Below, one piece after another: positions 24,619-36,700 of a DNA stretch of 64,000 nucleotides; the first letter of the stretch is position 1; each line of letters begins with the position of its first letter. Under the pieces are notes generated by a model that worked only from the letters and a program-made list of their open reading frames with translations, searched no databases and was not told the origin of the DNA. Both the position numbers and the translations under genes were made by a program. Source of the DNA: Rhyacophila brunnea (taxonomy: Eukaryota > Arthropoda > Insecta > Trichoptera > Rhyacophilidae); assembly GCA_022495005.1 (NCBI GenBank), contig JAGYXB010001861.1, forward strand, positions 988,904-1,052,903, given 5' to 3'.

Positions 24619-24741
24619 CTCGGTGCGTTAGACTGTCTGGCGGCTGAACATTTCCATACGGCCTGTCCTGACGAGTGTGATGCCCCACCATCCTGTGCCC
24701 TGAATCGCCAAGATTTGCACGAGTATGTGACGGAGCCATAC
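24619..24741 (-). CDS. XRN2: XRN2 exon 15 (last exon recognised)
   Basis: Acceptor TTTTTTTATTAG, donor GTGAGT. In the phase set by exon 14 it encodes [20 protein letters not shown] followed by [19 protein letters not shown]. The [13 protein letters not shown] part aligns with the VHLDQAAFRTLGHVM region of vertebrate XRN2. The good donor means at least one more exon exists; none was recognised in the left 24 kb. Confidence 0.78.
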
Positions 24742-27700
24742 CTAATAAAAAAACATCAGAAAATAAGGTCAGTTATAAGATGATGTACAATTTTAAACAT
24801 TTTCTCACCTACATCAGAGACTTTCGAAGTGTGAAAATTTTGAGTTTTGGTTATCATTTTGGCACTCATTGTACTCATTGTCAAACTATTCTCCTACTGT
24901 ACAAAGAGCCTATTGCGTGACAAAAGGGAAAATACACGCCTCAGTTTAAAGTACGGCGATTTACATCTTCTTTTTCTCTCACTCCTGCAGCAGGTTGTGA
25001 GTGATACGACACAAATCAAATGATAAGACGAGGTCACATGCGCATCCTCATTTGAAAATGACTAAGGTAAGCTGGTTAAGGAAATAAAAATAGACGTGAG
25101 TAATGCTTCGCCTTCAAAATCTCAATGAAATTATATTGTATAACAACTGAATGTGAACGCTTGTAACATTGTCACGAATCAATTCCGATGGGCCTATGGT
25201 GCGATTGACTGGTCGATTGAAATCGATGCATTGGACATGCTTGCCATATTATATTAAAAGATTAATGGGGTAAAAGAAAATGTCGGGAAAGGTTTGCTGC
25301 CAATGAATTGACATACAAAAACATAAAGCGGAAGGAAATGGGAGAGGATAAATCCGGCAGTGAATGTAGTGCTGAAATGAATATACAAACTGACCAATGG
25401 TCGGTCTCCAGTTTCTGTTCTCCTGGTGTGACAGATCTCCAGGCTTTAAGACTCGCATGGGTTCCTTGGCCCCCTCTAACCTCACAGCGGGGAAGATGAA
25501 GTCGTCCGGGTAAATCGGGTCTTTGTACCGTGCACACAGGACTGTGTTTTCAGGTACGTATGGGAGTCCAGGCAATGGGCAGTTCACTTGGCTAAAACAA
25601 TAAACAGTAATAATTTAACATAGGTTATGACCACCGAAGACGTTATAAAAAGTCTTGTGGCTGTGGTCTTATGGCTACCAGTTCTACCACAATAATGGTA
25701 TCGCGGAATCTGTATTATTATACTGTAATACCAAGAGCTCATCAAAAACTAGTCTCGTTATAATGGCATGGTTTCGAATCCCAACAGCAGTGATTTTTAA
25801 AAACAATATTCATCCGCACATTAGATGCAATAAATTTTTTAGTATTACAAACAAAATCTATAATTGGAGACTCACCCTCCTTCCATAATGCAATCATCAG
25901 CAGTCATGATGATTCCTCGCACACCCTCTGATGCATAAGGAACCTCCGTGTCTTCAGTCATGTGTTTTGATTTTCCACCTGATACCTCCAAATAAACTTG
26001 CTTGATTGCTGCGTATGACGGATTGTTATGGCCAACGTATATCCGATCCCAGCCGTGCGCATTTCGTTTTTCTACAAAAACATATTTATGTATCATTGCC
26101 ATTTGAATAATAAGAGGAATCATCATCACCATTAGTATTTTCTAAGGGTCTGCACCATGCACTCTAGTATCCTTGTTGTCAGCGTCCAACCAATGATGTT
26201 TAGACTCACTAGACGACCTATAACCCTACACCTCACTCTCCAAGATGCCCCTGGGCGGCTGGACACTGTCCATTTTTGCTACATGGCCCGCCCGTTGGAG
26301 TCTACCAATTTTAACAAACATTAAGATACATTTTCCTTGGATGAGGTTGTACAATTCCAGGTAATGTACTCAAATATGCCTTTCGCATCGTTCTAAAGGC
26401 TTAATTACATCGGCAGATGCGCAGATCCAACCTGATCCAATGATTCACACAGGCCGTCGTGACCAATGTCTTTATACTATAAGCAATTACACACAACGAT
26501 TCGATTGCGTTGGTCCTTGCTTTTGATTGGTTTAAAATAAACATAGTGTTGCTATCTATTATATAGATATTTTCTCAGCAATCTTTGCTTGAATCTTCGT
26601 GAACCATGGCAGACGGAAATAGGACTGGTTCCAATTTGCTCACGATCGTTCACGACCCTGGAAAACCATAGATAATAAATAGATTTTGACAAACGGGCCA
26701 GACCCAATCCGCCAATATAATTTGAGCATAATATGAGTCCTATAAGGTGTCAATTATTAAAAACTGATAAGTCCAAATTGTTCAATATCTAACAAAATAC
26801 ACTCTAATTTCACACAATATGCAATTATCTATCTATAGCCGGGGTGTCAATAAGGTCGATCGCCAAAAATATTTTATTTATTTATACATAATTTGGAAGT
26901 ACATAGGTATAATGGTATTTTATTTATCATACTTATTTTTCAGAATTTGAGCAAGTACCGCTCCGCTTCCAAGATTTAAAAAATGTAGATGCCAGAAGTA
27001 ATAGCAGGAAACCTTTCGACACTAATTCACATGGATATGTTGAAACTTGAAGAGGAAATAATTACGCAGCAAAATGATATTTACATTAAAGCCAGAGCTT
27101 TGGAAGATAAATTTTGGAAATATTTACCAGCAGATAAGTATTTAAATCTATTAAAATGTGCTGAAAATTTGTACATCTGTTTTGGAATAACACGTTAACA
27201 ATAAAACTGTACTCACTCTCAGCCTGCGTCAGCTGTTTGTAATACGGTTCGAGAGCTTTGAACAGTCTCTTCTCCTCCACAAACGGAAGCAGGGCCACAC
27301 CCTGCCAGGCGAACTTTTTACCATTCAAATCAATCTTGAAGTCTTCCGGGTAAAAGTCAATTACGGGAGATTTCTAAAAGAGAAAAAAACGATGAATTGA
27401 AACTAGAAATATTGCTGGAAATGATATAAAATTCAATATTTAGCAACTTCAAATAAATGAGTTCATTTTTAAAACAGCTATCGCTTTGCTGATGAACTAT
27501 TAAACCCTAGATAGATATTAACCTACTTGGGTGAAAGTATTCCTGTAGATGTTACCCCTATTCCATTCTCAATATTTTCCTTTCAGATATCCAGATATCC
27601 AAGCCCAGAATTCCGACTCATAGTCAATAATATGGGCCTGAAAAAGATTTCATACAGCTTTATTTCAGTTTTCTTTCATAGGAAGTTTCTATGTAAACCG

Positions 27701-30700
27701 TAGTAGTAGCGGCTGTACACGTGCATGGATTTACGTGCAGCAATAGTGCGTATTTTAAACTATCATGACAATAACTACTGTTTACATGTAAAAGTCCTGA
27801 CTGTCTCTCCAATCTCATTCTTCAAGAGTGAGCGAAACGCGATGTTGTCAATGAATGGTACTATTACTACTATTTGACAGGTAGTGGTAATCGGTTAACC
27901 TCAAAATTTGTTCGAAGTTGGTTTTTTTGCCGCCAGGTTCGGAAATATCGTTCTACTGCGCAGGCACAGATCGAAAAAATCCTACTGTTCAAAATTGAAC
28001 TGTACTAAAATTCAGAACCTTCCAAACTTTTTTGGTTCATGCATGAAAGCTTGCAATTGTAGGATAATATTATGTACATGTTTTCCCATACATTTTCTTG
28101 TTATGACCGCGATAATACTTACTGTCAACAGTAAATCCATGGACGTGTAATCTGGGTATTAGATTTGTTTGCCAAAGTAATTCTTCAACCTACTTCTTGT
28201 TGGTCATTTTGAATAGTCCGCGATCTCAGATATATGAAGCTCTAAATTGGACCTTAGAATTGAATCCGAGACATACCTAAATAGATAAAATAAATATGTA
28301 AACGCTTACTGGATCACTCATGAGTGTCGCCCAAGACTTTGGCACGAGTTTTCCACTGGCAGCCGGGAAGACGCTCATCAACTGCTCAAGGGGACGAATC
28401 TAAGGAAAAGAATACATAAAATAATTTTGAAGAATCAGCAAGATAAATCTTCATTTACACATGGGAATGCAATTATGTAGGTATATTCAATAAAGAATGC
28501 TATTTAGCCTTAGAGCCATTTCACACGGGACACCTGTGGCAAGCCACTGGCGTAGCGAGCGGCCGCATTTACACATAACTGAATGGGTGCGTTCAGATGG
28601 AGACACACGAGTGTTACGTTCATTTATATATAAATGCGGCGCCACACAGGTGTCCCATGTGAAACGGGTCTTACTGTCATATCATGACTGTGGACGTCTT
28701 AGCGGTGATCAGCAATGCAACATAATCTCCCTTCATTCCTTCACATACAATCTATACTGCCGACCCCGGCTTCATCCGTCACACTACATCCATGATATGT
28801 TGCTTATAGAATACATTCTTAAATAATCTTTTGTATTATTTGAAGAAAAATACAGTTAATAATACCGTTATTTTTCTTTGTTTTGGTTAAAGTAAAAAAA
28901 TATACAGTACTCTCTCAGTAATCCGCCACCCCAAAAACCAGACAAGTGTCCAATTAGTGAAAGCGGCGGATTATAGTGCATACATACAAAATTTGTAAAA
29001 ATTTAAATTTGTACTAGCAAAACAGTTTTATTTATAATCAAAATCAAGTTTTTACTAAATTATACATATTTATAAACTACGTTTTTTAACTAAATATTGC
29101 AGTTGGACTTGAGCATTTGAGTAGAACGCCCGTGTCGAATAGAAAGTAAAATTGTTGTTACCAGAATTTAATATAAATAAGTGAAGTCTGAAAGAAAGAT
29201 TATTAGGTGAAAAAAGACAACCGAGATTTACAGTGTATATATTATTTAGTGCATACATACTGCACAAATTAATATATTATTAATATTGACAATGAGCAAC
29301 AGTGAATAATAATTATTGTTGCACGGGAGCAATTAGTGCGCCAAACGTGGTGAAGCGAGGGGTTGTCCACACTCTTATTTGTTCACACTGTTACACGATT
29401 TCAAAGTCCGCGTGAAAGGCAAAAATATTAAAATGGTTAACACTACTGTGGACGTGAATGAAACCAAAAAAACAAAGAAGAAAAGAAACGATGATAAGTG
29501 ATTGGAGAAAAAGAAGAAGAATGGCAGACTGTGACCTCTGGAAAAAAAAACCCAGAAGAGACTCTGGGGTCGCTTCAAAGAGAAACGAAAACATTGTCAT
29601 GATAGCGACGGGAAGTAAAATAACATTAAAGTTGAAAATAGCGCAGATGCTCCATAAGGCAGGAGTTAAAGTACAGAAAATTTTCAACAAAAATTTAAAG
29701 ACATACATCCAAGTAGAAGACGAAACAGAAGCAGATAAAGTGAAACAAGCTGGAGAACTCAAAGATCTCGGTTTTATGATTAAAGAGAATGACTCCTGCT
29801 CTTATGGAGTAATAAGAAAAGTCGACATTGATATGGAGCTCCAAGAACTGCAAATGGAAATCAAAAATGATGCAAAAGTGACCAACCTTAAGAGGTTGAC
29901 AAGAAAAAGTGATACAGGAGAGCTTACGAAGACCTCGTCAGTCAGTATTAAATTTAGGGAGAAAATATTGCCGAGAACAATTCACATATATGGCGTCTCT
30001 TTTGCTGTAGAACCGTATGTATTCAGGGTAATGCAATGCTACAAATGCTGGCGATATGGGCACATTGCGAACAATTGCGGCAGTAAAGTGGAAACGTGCC
30101 CCAAGTGCGGTGAAAACCACAAAACTTGCGAAAAAATGAGGAAATTACGTGCATTAATTGCAAAGGTAACCACGCGGCAAACAGCCAAAAATGCCCAAAG
30201 TGGCAAGAAGAAAAGAATTGCAAAGAAGCAATGATAAAAATGAACATACCTTTCAAGGAAGCAAAAAAAAATATGTTAAGTAACAGCTATGCTGACATAT
30301 TAAAACAAAAAAAAAAAATCGTGGGAAGAGATGAAAGCGAAATAATTCAAAAAATAAAGGAAAACAAAAAGAAAGAAGTGGTGGTAGAAGCTTCAGGCTC
30401 AACAATAACAGCTACAAGTAGTAGCGTAAAGCCTACAAAAAATAATAAAAATTCAAAGGGGAAAACAGAGGTTAATGCGATGAGAGAAATTATGAAAGTC
30501 TTGCTGTGCTGAAAGGGGGAGACTGGCAGCAGATCATTAGACAACTAATAATTAAAGCAGTGGACTGGGTATGCAAAAACTTCAAAGAAGGAAATTTAGG
30601 AGAAATTCTAGGGGAGGTTCTGCAACAAAATGGATAAAAAAAACAAATCAGGATTTTACAAGGAATGCCAGAATAGCATTAATCTCAGAGACTTGCCTGA

Positions 30701-33700
30701 GGTCTGAATTAGACTATCTGAAATTCCATGATTACACGATGTATCAAAAATACAGAGGGGATGGATACGGAGGAGTAGCGATTCTGGTGTATATAACACT
30801 GGCGTCTAAAGAAGAAAGAAAGAAAGACAGAAGAGCTAGGCAAAATAATTATACAGCTATTTAACAGAATAGGAGTGAGGACCTGATCGACAGATCCCCT
30901 TCTAGAAGAGAAGAGACGATATGACAGCTAGTCGCAGTCAAAGCCTCGGTAAAATCACAAAACAAAAAAAACAAAAAAAAACTAAATATTAAACAGTAAA
31001 TCACTTGACAGAACCAGTTGTTCAGTGAGGCAGATATTCTTAAATGGCTTATGATTCCTGGCTTTCCCTATGACCAAAAGCTTCAGTTTGTGTATCCCGG
31101 TTGCATTGGAGCATGGCATAATTGTGATGCGGTCCTTGGGCACTTTCCTCCCTGGTATGTTACTTTCTTTGCGATGAACGTACGTTTTATGAAGGAGAAG
31201 TTTCCAAAATAAACCTGTCTCATCTGTGTTGTATACTTGTATGCGGCGGACTAATGCATTTAACAATCGAATACCGGCGAATTATAGAGCTTGATTTTGT
31301 GCTTTTAACTAGTAAAAATAACGCGGATTATAGTAGTTGTCGGATAATCGAGCGTCGGATTACTGAGAGTGTACTGTAGTTTAATTAAATAAATATATCT
31401 TACCGGTTTTGTTTTCTTCTCGAACTGCGTGGAGAGGCCACTGATGTTAATAAAGTCAGAGGCGAACGGGGCGTAATGGTATGGAAAGTACCACTTCCAA
31501 GATGCGCAGCCTTGGTAGTAATACCGGAGCACCCAGCTCAATCCACGGACATACTGCAGAGCCACACTATACCTTTAAAAACATAATATATACTTTGGAT
31601 AAGTAAAAGCCTGAGTGAAGATGTACAAAGAATTTTTGTTTCGGGTATGATACAGCGACTCTACAAGACTATAAAAATGTTTCCCACAATTCTATAAATC
31701 TACTGTGGAACCTTGATTTTACGTGCCCAGTATTCACTTTTTCCTGCTATTTGCGTGCAGTTTCTGCGGTTCCGTTTTATTTTAGTACAATTACATTCAA
31801 ATAACGTCTCAACACAGAATAACATTGTCAGTTCAAAACAAAATCAGTCAAAGAATGTCAGTTCTTTCAAAAATGTTAAAAAAGGGGTTTCCCTGTATCT
31901 ATATAGATGGCAGGAGAAAAGCTGGTTTAAAAAAATGAGCCAGGAAAATTCAGTAGAGAAATGTCAACTTAATGGGTTTTAACCGCCCGACCTCTTTGAA
32001 CGTACGCGATACGCGCTCTGTGACGCAGCCCTGGCGCGCTAACCCGTATCACGTTCGCGCTTTAGAAAAAAATACATCTCGATGTCTACAAAACGAACGT
32101 GATACGCTTATGGGTTTATACATACATACAATTCACATACTCAGTTAATTCTTCAAGGTTAGTCGACGCGCGCGGTCGTTTGGAGACATTTCGTAAGGTT
32201 CATTCAACTTAGTACTACGAGTCAGGGGCGCGGCGCGGTACATGCGTTTTAGTGCGTAATTATTTTGAAGCGCGTTTTTTGTTTCCTGTACAGTTTTATT
32301 TGTTTTTTGTATGAATAATGACATTTATTTTTATGTGAATACTATACTGACTTACTTTTTGTGTGTGTATATTGATATTTATTTTTTATTGGTGACTTTG
32401 AACCCATTTATTTTACCAGTGAACTTTTTTAGTCAGTAAAACATGTCTAGTGAGAGTGAATATGAGAATATTAACACCTCCGGGAGTGATACCACAATAG
32501 ATGACAACTCTTCGTCTTCGCAAGATGATGTAAGCGATGTCGAAGAAGACATTCCTACAAGTTCTCAGGAGTGGGTTGACATAAATCCGGAAAACGACAT
32601 TTCGCAGCAGCCGTTTCAATTTACGGAAAAATCTGGCGTTCCCGAATTTATGAACAACTATAAGGAGGAATTCGAATTCTTCAATTTCTTCTTTGATGAA
32701 AATCTTCTGAAGTTGATCGTGGAGCAAACTAACATATTTGCTGAGCAATTTATCAGTACAACACCACATTCATCCAGCAGCCTCATAAGTTTATGGCATC
32801 CGACTACAGAAAATGAAATGAGAATCTTTTTTGTCATAATTTTAGTCCAAAGCATAGTAAAGAAACCAGAAGAAAAAATGTATTGGTCTAAAAATCCTGT
32901 ATTTCTTATGCCATTTTTTGCTCGAACACTGTCATATAGGAGATTTATACTGATAAAAAAGTTTCTTCACTTTAGTAATAATTCCGAATATGATGAATCT
33001 TCACACCCCAATCCCAAACTAAATAAAATTTGGCCTGTCTATCAATATCTTCAAACAAAATTCCAGGAAGGTTACATACCAGAAAAAAATGTAGCAATTG
33101 ACGAGAGCCTTATGCTGTACAAGGGGAAACTAGGCTGGATACAATACATACCCCTCAAAAGATCCAGATTTGGTATAAAAACATATATGCTGTGCGAATC
33201 GTCGTCTGGATACATATGGTCCACAATAATCTACACTGGAAAAAATACTCTCTTTGATCAACAATATCGAAACCTCCCTGTTACATCCCAAGTAGTTATG
33301 AGCCTAATGAAACCATTGCTGAACAAGGGCTACTGTCTTACCACGGACAATTTTTATACATCGCCGGAATTAGCCGAGATACTCACTTCAAATAAAACTG
33401 ACACATACGGGACTCTAAGATTTAGGCGTAAAGGTGTACTAAAAAATATTTCATTTCCAAAGAAGGTAACTAGAGGGTATACTAAAGCCTACAGAAAAGG
33501 AAAGTTGATGGTGATGAGATGGAGGGACAAAAAGGATGTATTTTTCCTTTCCACTATCCATAGTTGCACCATGATAGATGTAGGCCAGGGTAAATAACGT
33601 CCTACTGTGGCAAATGACTACAATTTCACTATGGGAGGCGTTGACCGCGTTGATCAACATTTGGCAATCTGCCCTGTTACGCGGAAACAGGGTAAGAAAT

Positions 33701-36700
33701 ATTACAAAAAAATGTTTTTCCATTTGCTCGAACAAGCTTTGTGGAACGCATTTGTTTTATATAAAAAGAACGGGGGAAAAGGAAGTAATTCGAAATTTAG
33801 GGTGAAAGTAATTCATCAATACTTAGAAAAATATCACTCGCCAGAATTTTCAGCGAAAGGAGGAAGACCATCCACAACCCCAAACCCATTACGTCTTACT
33901 GAGAGACATTTTATTGATACAATCCCGCCAACGCAAAGTAAAGCAAATGCAACGAAACGCTGTGTTGTTTGCTGTTCCAAAACGGATGATAAAGGGAAAA
34001 AAGTGAGGAGAGAAACGAGATATTATTGCCCCGACTGTAATGTGGGCCTGTGTATCCCATGCTTCAAGATATATCACACTAAGAAAATTTTTTAAAATAT
34101 TCTATACTGTATCATCAGCCGGGTCAATCCACTGCATCATGAAGGCCTCCCCAAGCTTCTTCCAACTCTCTCGGTCCTGTGTCGTTATCAATCAAACATG
34201 AAATACTGAAATAAAATCCCACCCAAAGCAAAGAACCACCCACCAAAATAAGAAATAAACCCAAAAAAAAAATCGCTGCCACGTATTTCCGCCGAATTTT
34301 ATCAGTTCGTCAATCCAGCGGCTTTTAGGGCGATCCTATGGCCATTTTTTGCCCTTTGGGTACCACTGGATGACGGCATTTGTCCAGCGCCCGTCCTTTC
34401 GGCGAGCAATGTGCCCCGCCCATCTCCATTTCAACTGTTTGGAAACGTCTATTATATCGCGTACTCCTGTCTGCTTCCTAACCCAGGTGAGGTTTTTTTC
34501 TCTATATATATATTTCTATAAACCCTTATACGTATAATTTTTACAAAAGTAATATATTATTTTCAAAATATTTTTATTACTACACTACAAGTTTCCAACC
34601 CCTGATGTAACACACTAAGGAAAAATAAAATATATGCTTGATATATTTCTGTAATCCCTTTTATGTGTAATTTTTACACAAATAAAATAATATTTTCAAA
34701 ATATTTTTACTGCTACACCACTAGTTTGCAACCCCTGATAAAATGAATCTAATCTAATCTATTGTAAATGCATCTATTTCAACAAAATATTGTCAGATAT
34801 GGATGAGGACTAATATTGTTTTCGTATTACAAAGGTAAAAAAAGGTGACTTTTTTTTACCCATTTCTTGGAAAATAACTAAGAGGTAGGGCGGTTAAGAA
34901 GGGTATGCCATCATATTGCTAAAATCAAAAATTGTAAAAGGCTTGCAGACGATCAAGGCAATTGGATAAAGATTGAATGCCAAAGCTCGATTTGGGCGTC
35001 AACAAAACATAGAAACAGACGAAGGAATTACATTTATTTAGTTACCTGAAATGTAAGTTATCGGAGGCGACATCGAACTTGCTCTCGTAATATCTGTCTT
35101 TGAATCCGTCCTCCCACAGGCGTACTTCATCATGAGCTTGTTCGTCCACCTCTTCGTCAGACTCATTGTTTTTCTTCTGCGTAATCGTGCCGTCTTCCTT
35201 CCTCTTTGTTCCTCTCCTGTCCATGTCTGAGTCCTCCTGGCCTCTTCCGGTGTGCATTCCTGCCACTCGCATTTTGTAGGCTTCTTGCCTCACATCCTGG
35301 ACGGGGCGCGACCCGCCACCGATGGCCTGAAGTAAACAAAATAAAAGTAAAAGTACAACGAATTTAGAATATTGCTATTCTCTAAATTAAAGCTTCCTAC
35401 CAGTAGCCTTCACGGCACTCGGCAGGTTTGGCTGTCATCAGAAAGGTTGGTGGTACGACCCCAATTGACGGCGTAACTTTTTTCACACTTTTGTGTTACA
35501 TAATATAATACAGTCGAACTTGGTTATTACGAGGAAGATGGGACCGACTGAATTTGCTATTTATAAGCATTACTCGTTATATCGTTATATAAAATTTTCC
35601 TCGCCACGTTCTATTTAAGCATAGAACATAAAAAATCTGAAAACCATCGTAAAAATCTCCGAAACAAGCATGGCACTCATAAACTACAAAAAAAGTTGTT
35701 TATTGTAATGAAGTACTGAGCCGCCGGCGCTGATAGTTACCTACTGACTTCACAAAGCTTGGATTTTTTACATCCAATTTCAACCATATGCGTGGATACT
35801 ATTTTAATGTTGTCGGCGAAAACACCAATTGGGTACTTAGACACTTAACTAGTGTCATAAACCTAATCCGATCCGGTGGCATCGGTCTAGTTAACTGCCT
35901 GTGGGTCTATTCTATACTTATCGAACACTAAATTGATAAATAGTATCAAACTTAGGGTAGGTTTGTATCAAAATATTAGCACTTATTGTAACAATTACAC
36001 GAAGCCGGTTTTTATTGTTGCAATAAGTGCGATATTTTAACAGCAAGATAGGTGCTGTTAAAATATAGCACTTATTGCAACAATAAAAACCGGCTTCGTG
36101 TAATTGTTACAATAAGTGCTAATATTTTGATACAAACCTACCCTAAGTTTGATAATATTTTTCACTTTATCACTTTAGCGGTTGATAAGCATAGAATAGA
36201 CCCACTGGTCGGTTTTTATTGCTTAGGGTCAAAAATATCGACGCATTAACAGTTTTGCTCGGTATACCCGAGAAGTAGCTCGTTATAAAAGTGAGTAGAT
36301 GTATGGAGAAAATCATAAATTAAAATGTCAACGAATGTTTCCTCATTACATCCGAGATCTCGCTATTTCCGTGATCATAATAACCAAGTTCGACTGTATA
36401 ACAAAATATAACAGGAGATATTAGGGATATAACTCAGTGGTAGAACATTCAACTGCAGACCGAAAAATAGGTGGTTCAAGCCCACTTGGAAACATTTTCA
36501 AGTCTCTTACCATTGGTGCAAACTGCGTCTTACTGAGCATGTTAAAATTGGGCCTCTGTTGCTGCTGGTTTTTCTCTCGGCGCTTCCTCGCCTTGTCCTT
36601 GGCTTTGAAATTCAGCTCCGTCTGCTGCCTCTTCTTGAAGATCTCATCCTCCGCCTGACCCAAGTCCGCCATTATCATTTGAACACGGTCCAGATTAACT

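Larger units (their letters stand above)
28905..31376 (-). mobile_element. pogo/Tigger-like element, split by the half-LINE
   Basis: Inverted ends CAGTACTCTCTCAGTAATCC and CAGTACACTCTCAGTAATCC are flanked by TA. A transposase fragment lies at its 5' side (30985-31266, minus). The half-LINE occupies 29291-30981. Sits in XRN2 intron 10. Confidence 0.8.
31983..34893 (+). mobile_element. Full-length piggyBac element
   Basis: Terminal inverted repeats CCGCCC(G/T)ACCTCTT are flanked by TTAA at 31979-31982 and 34894-34897; length 2911 bp. It carries a transposase (32443-34095) and a LINE fragment near its 3' end. It lies in XRN2 intron 9, antisense to the gene. Confidence 0.9.

Noticed and set aside
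24523..24783. 86-codon plus-strand frame (MFSISIIIHN...)
   Set aside because: It overlaps XRN2 exon 15 on the opposite strand; the minus-strand reading has matching splice sites and phase.
32413..32769. 118-codon minus-strand frame
   Set aside because: Shadow of the piggyBac transposase.
36423..36494. Functional tRNA-Cys gene
   Set aside because: The acceptor stem does not pair and the anticodon stem has mismatches.
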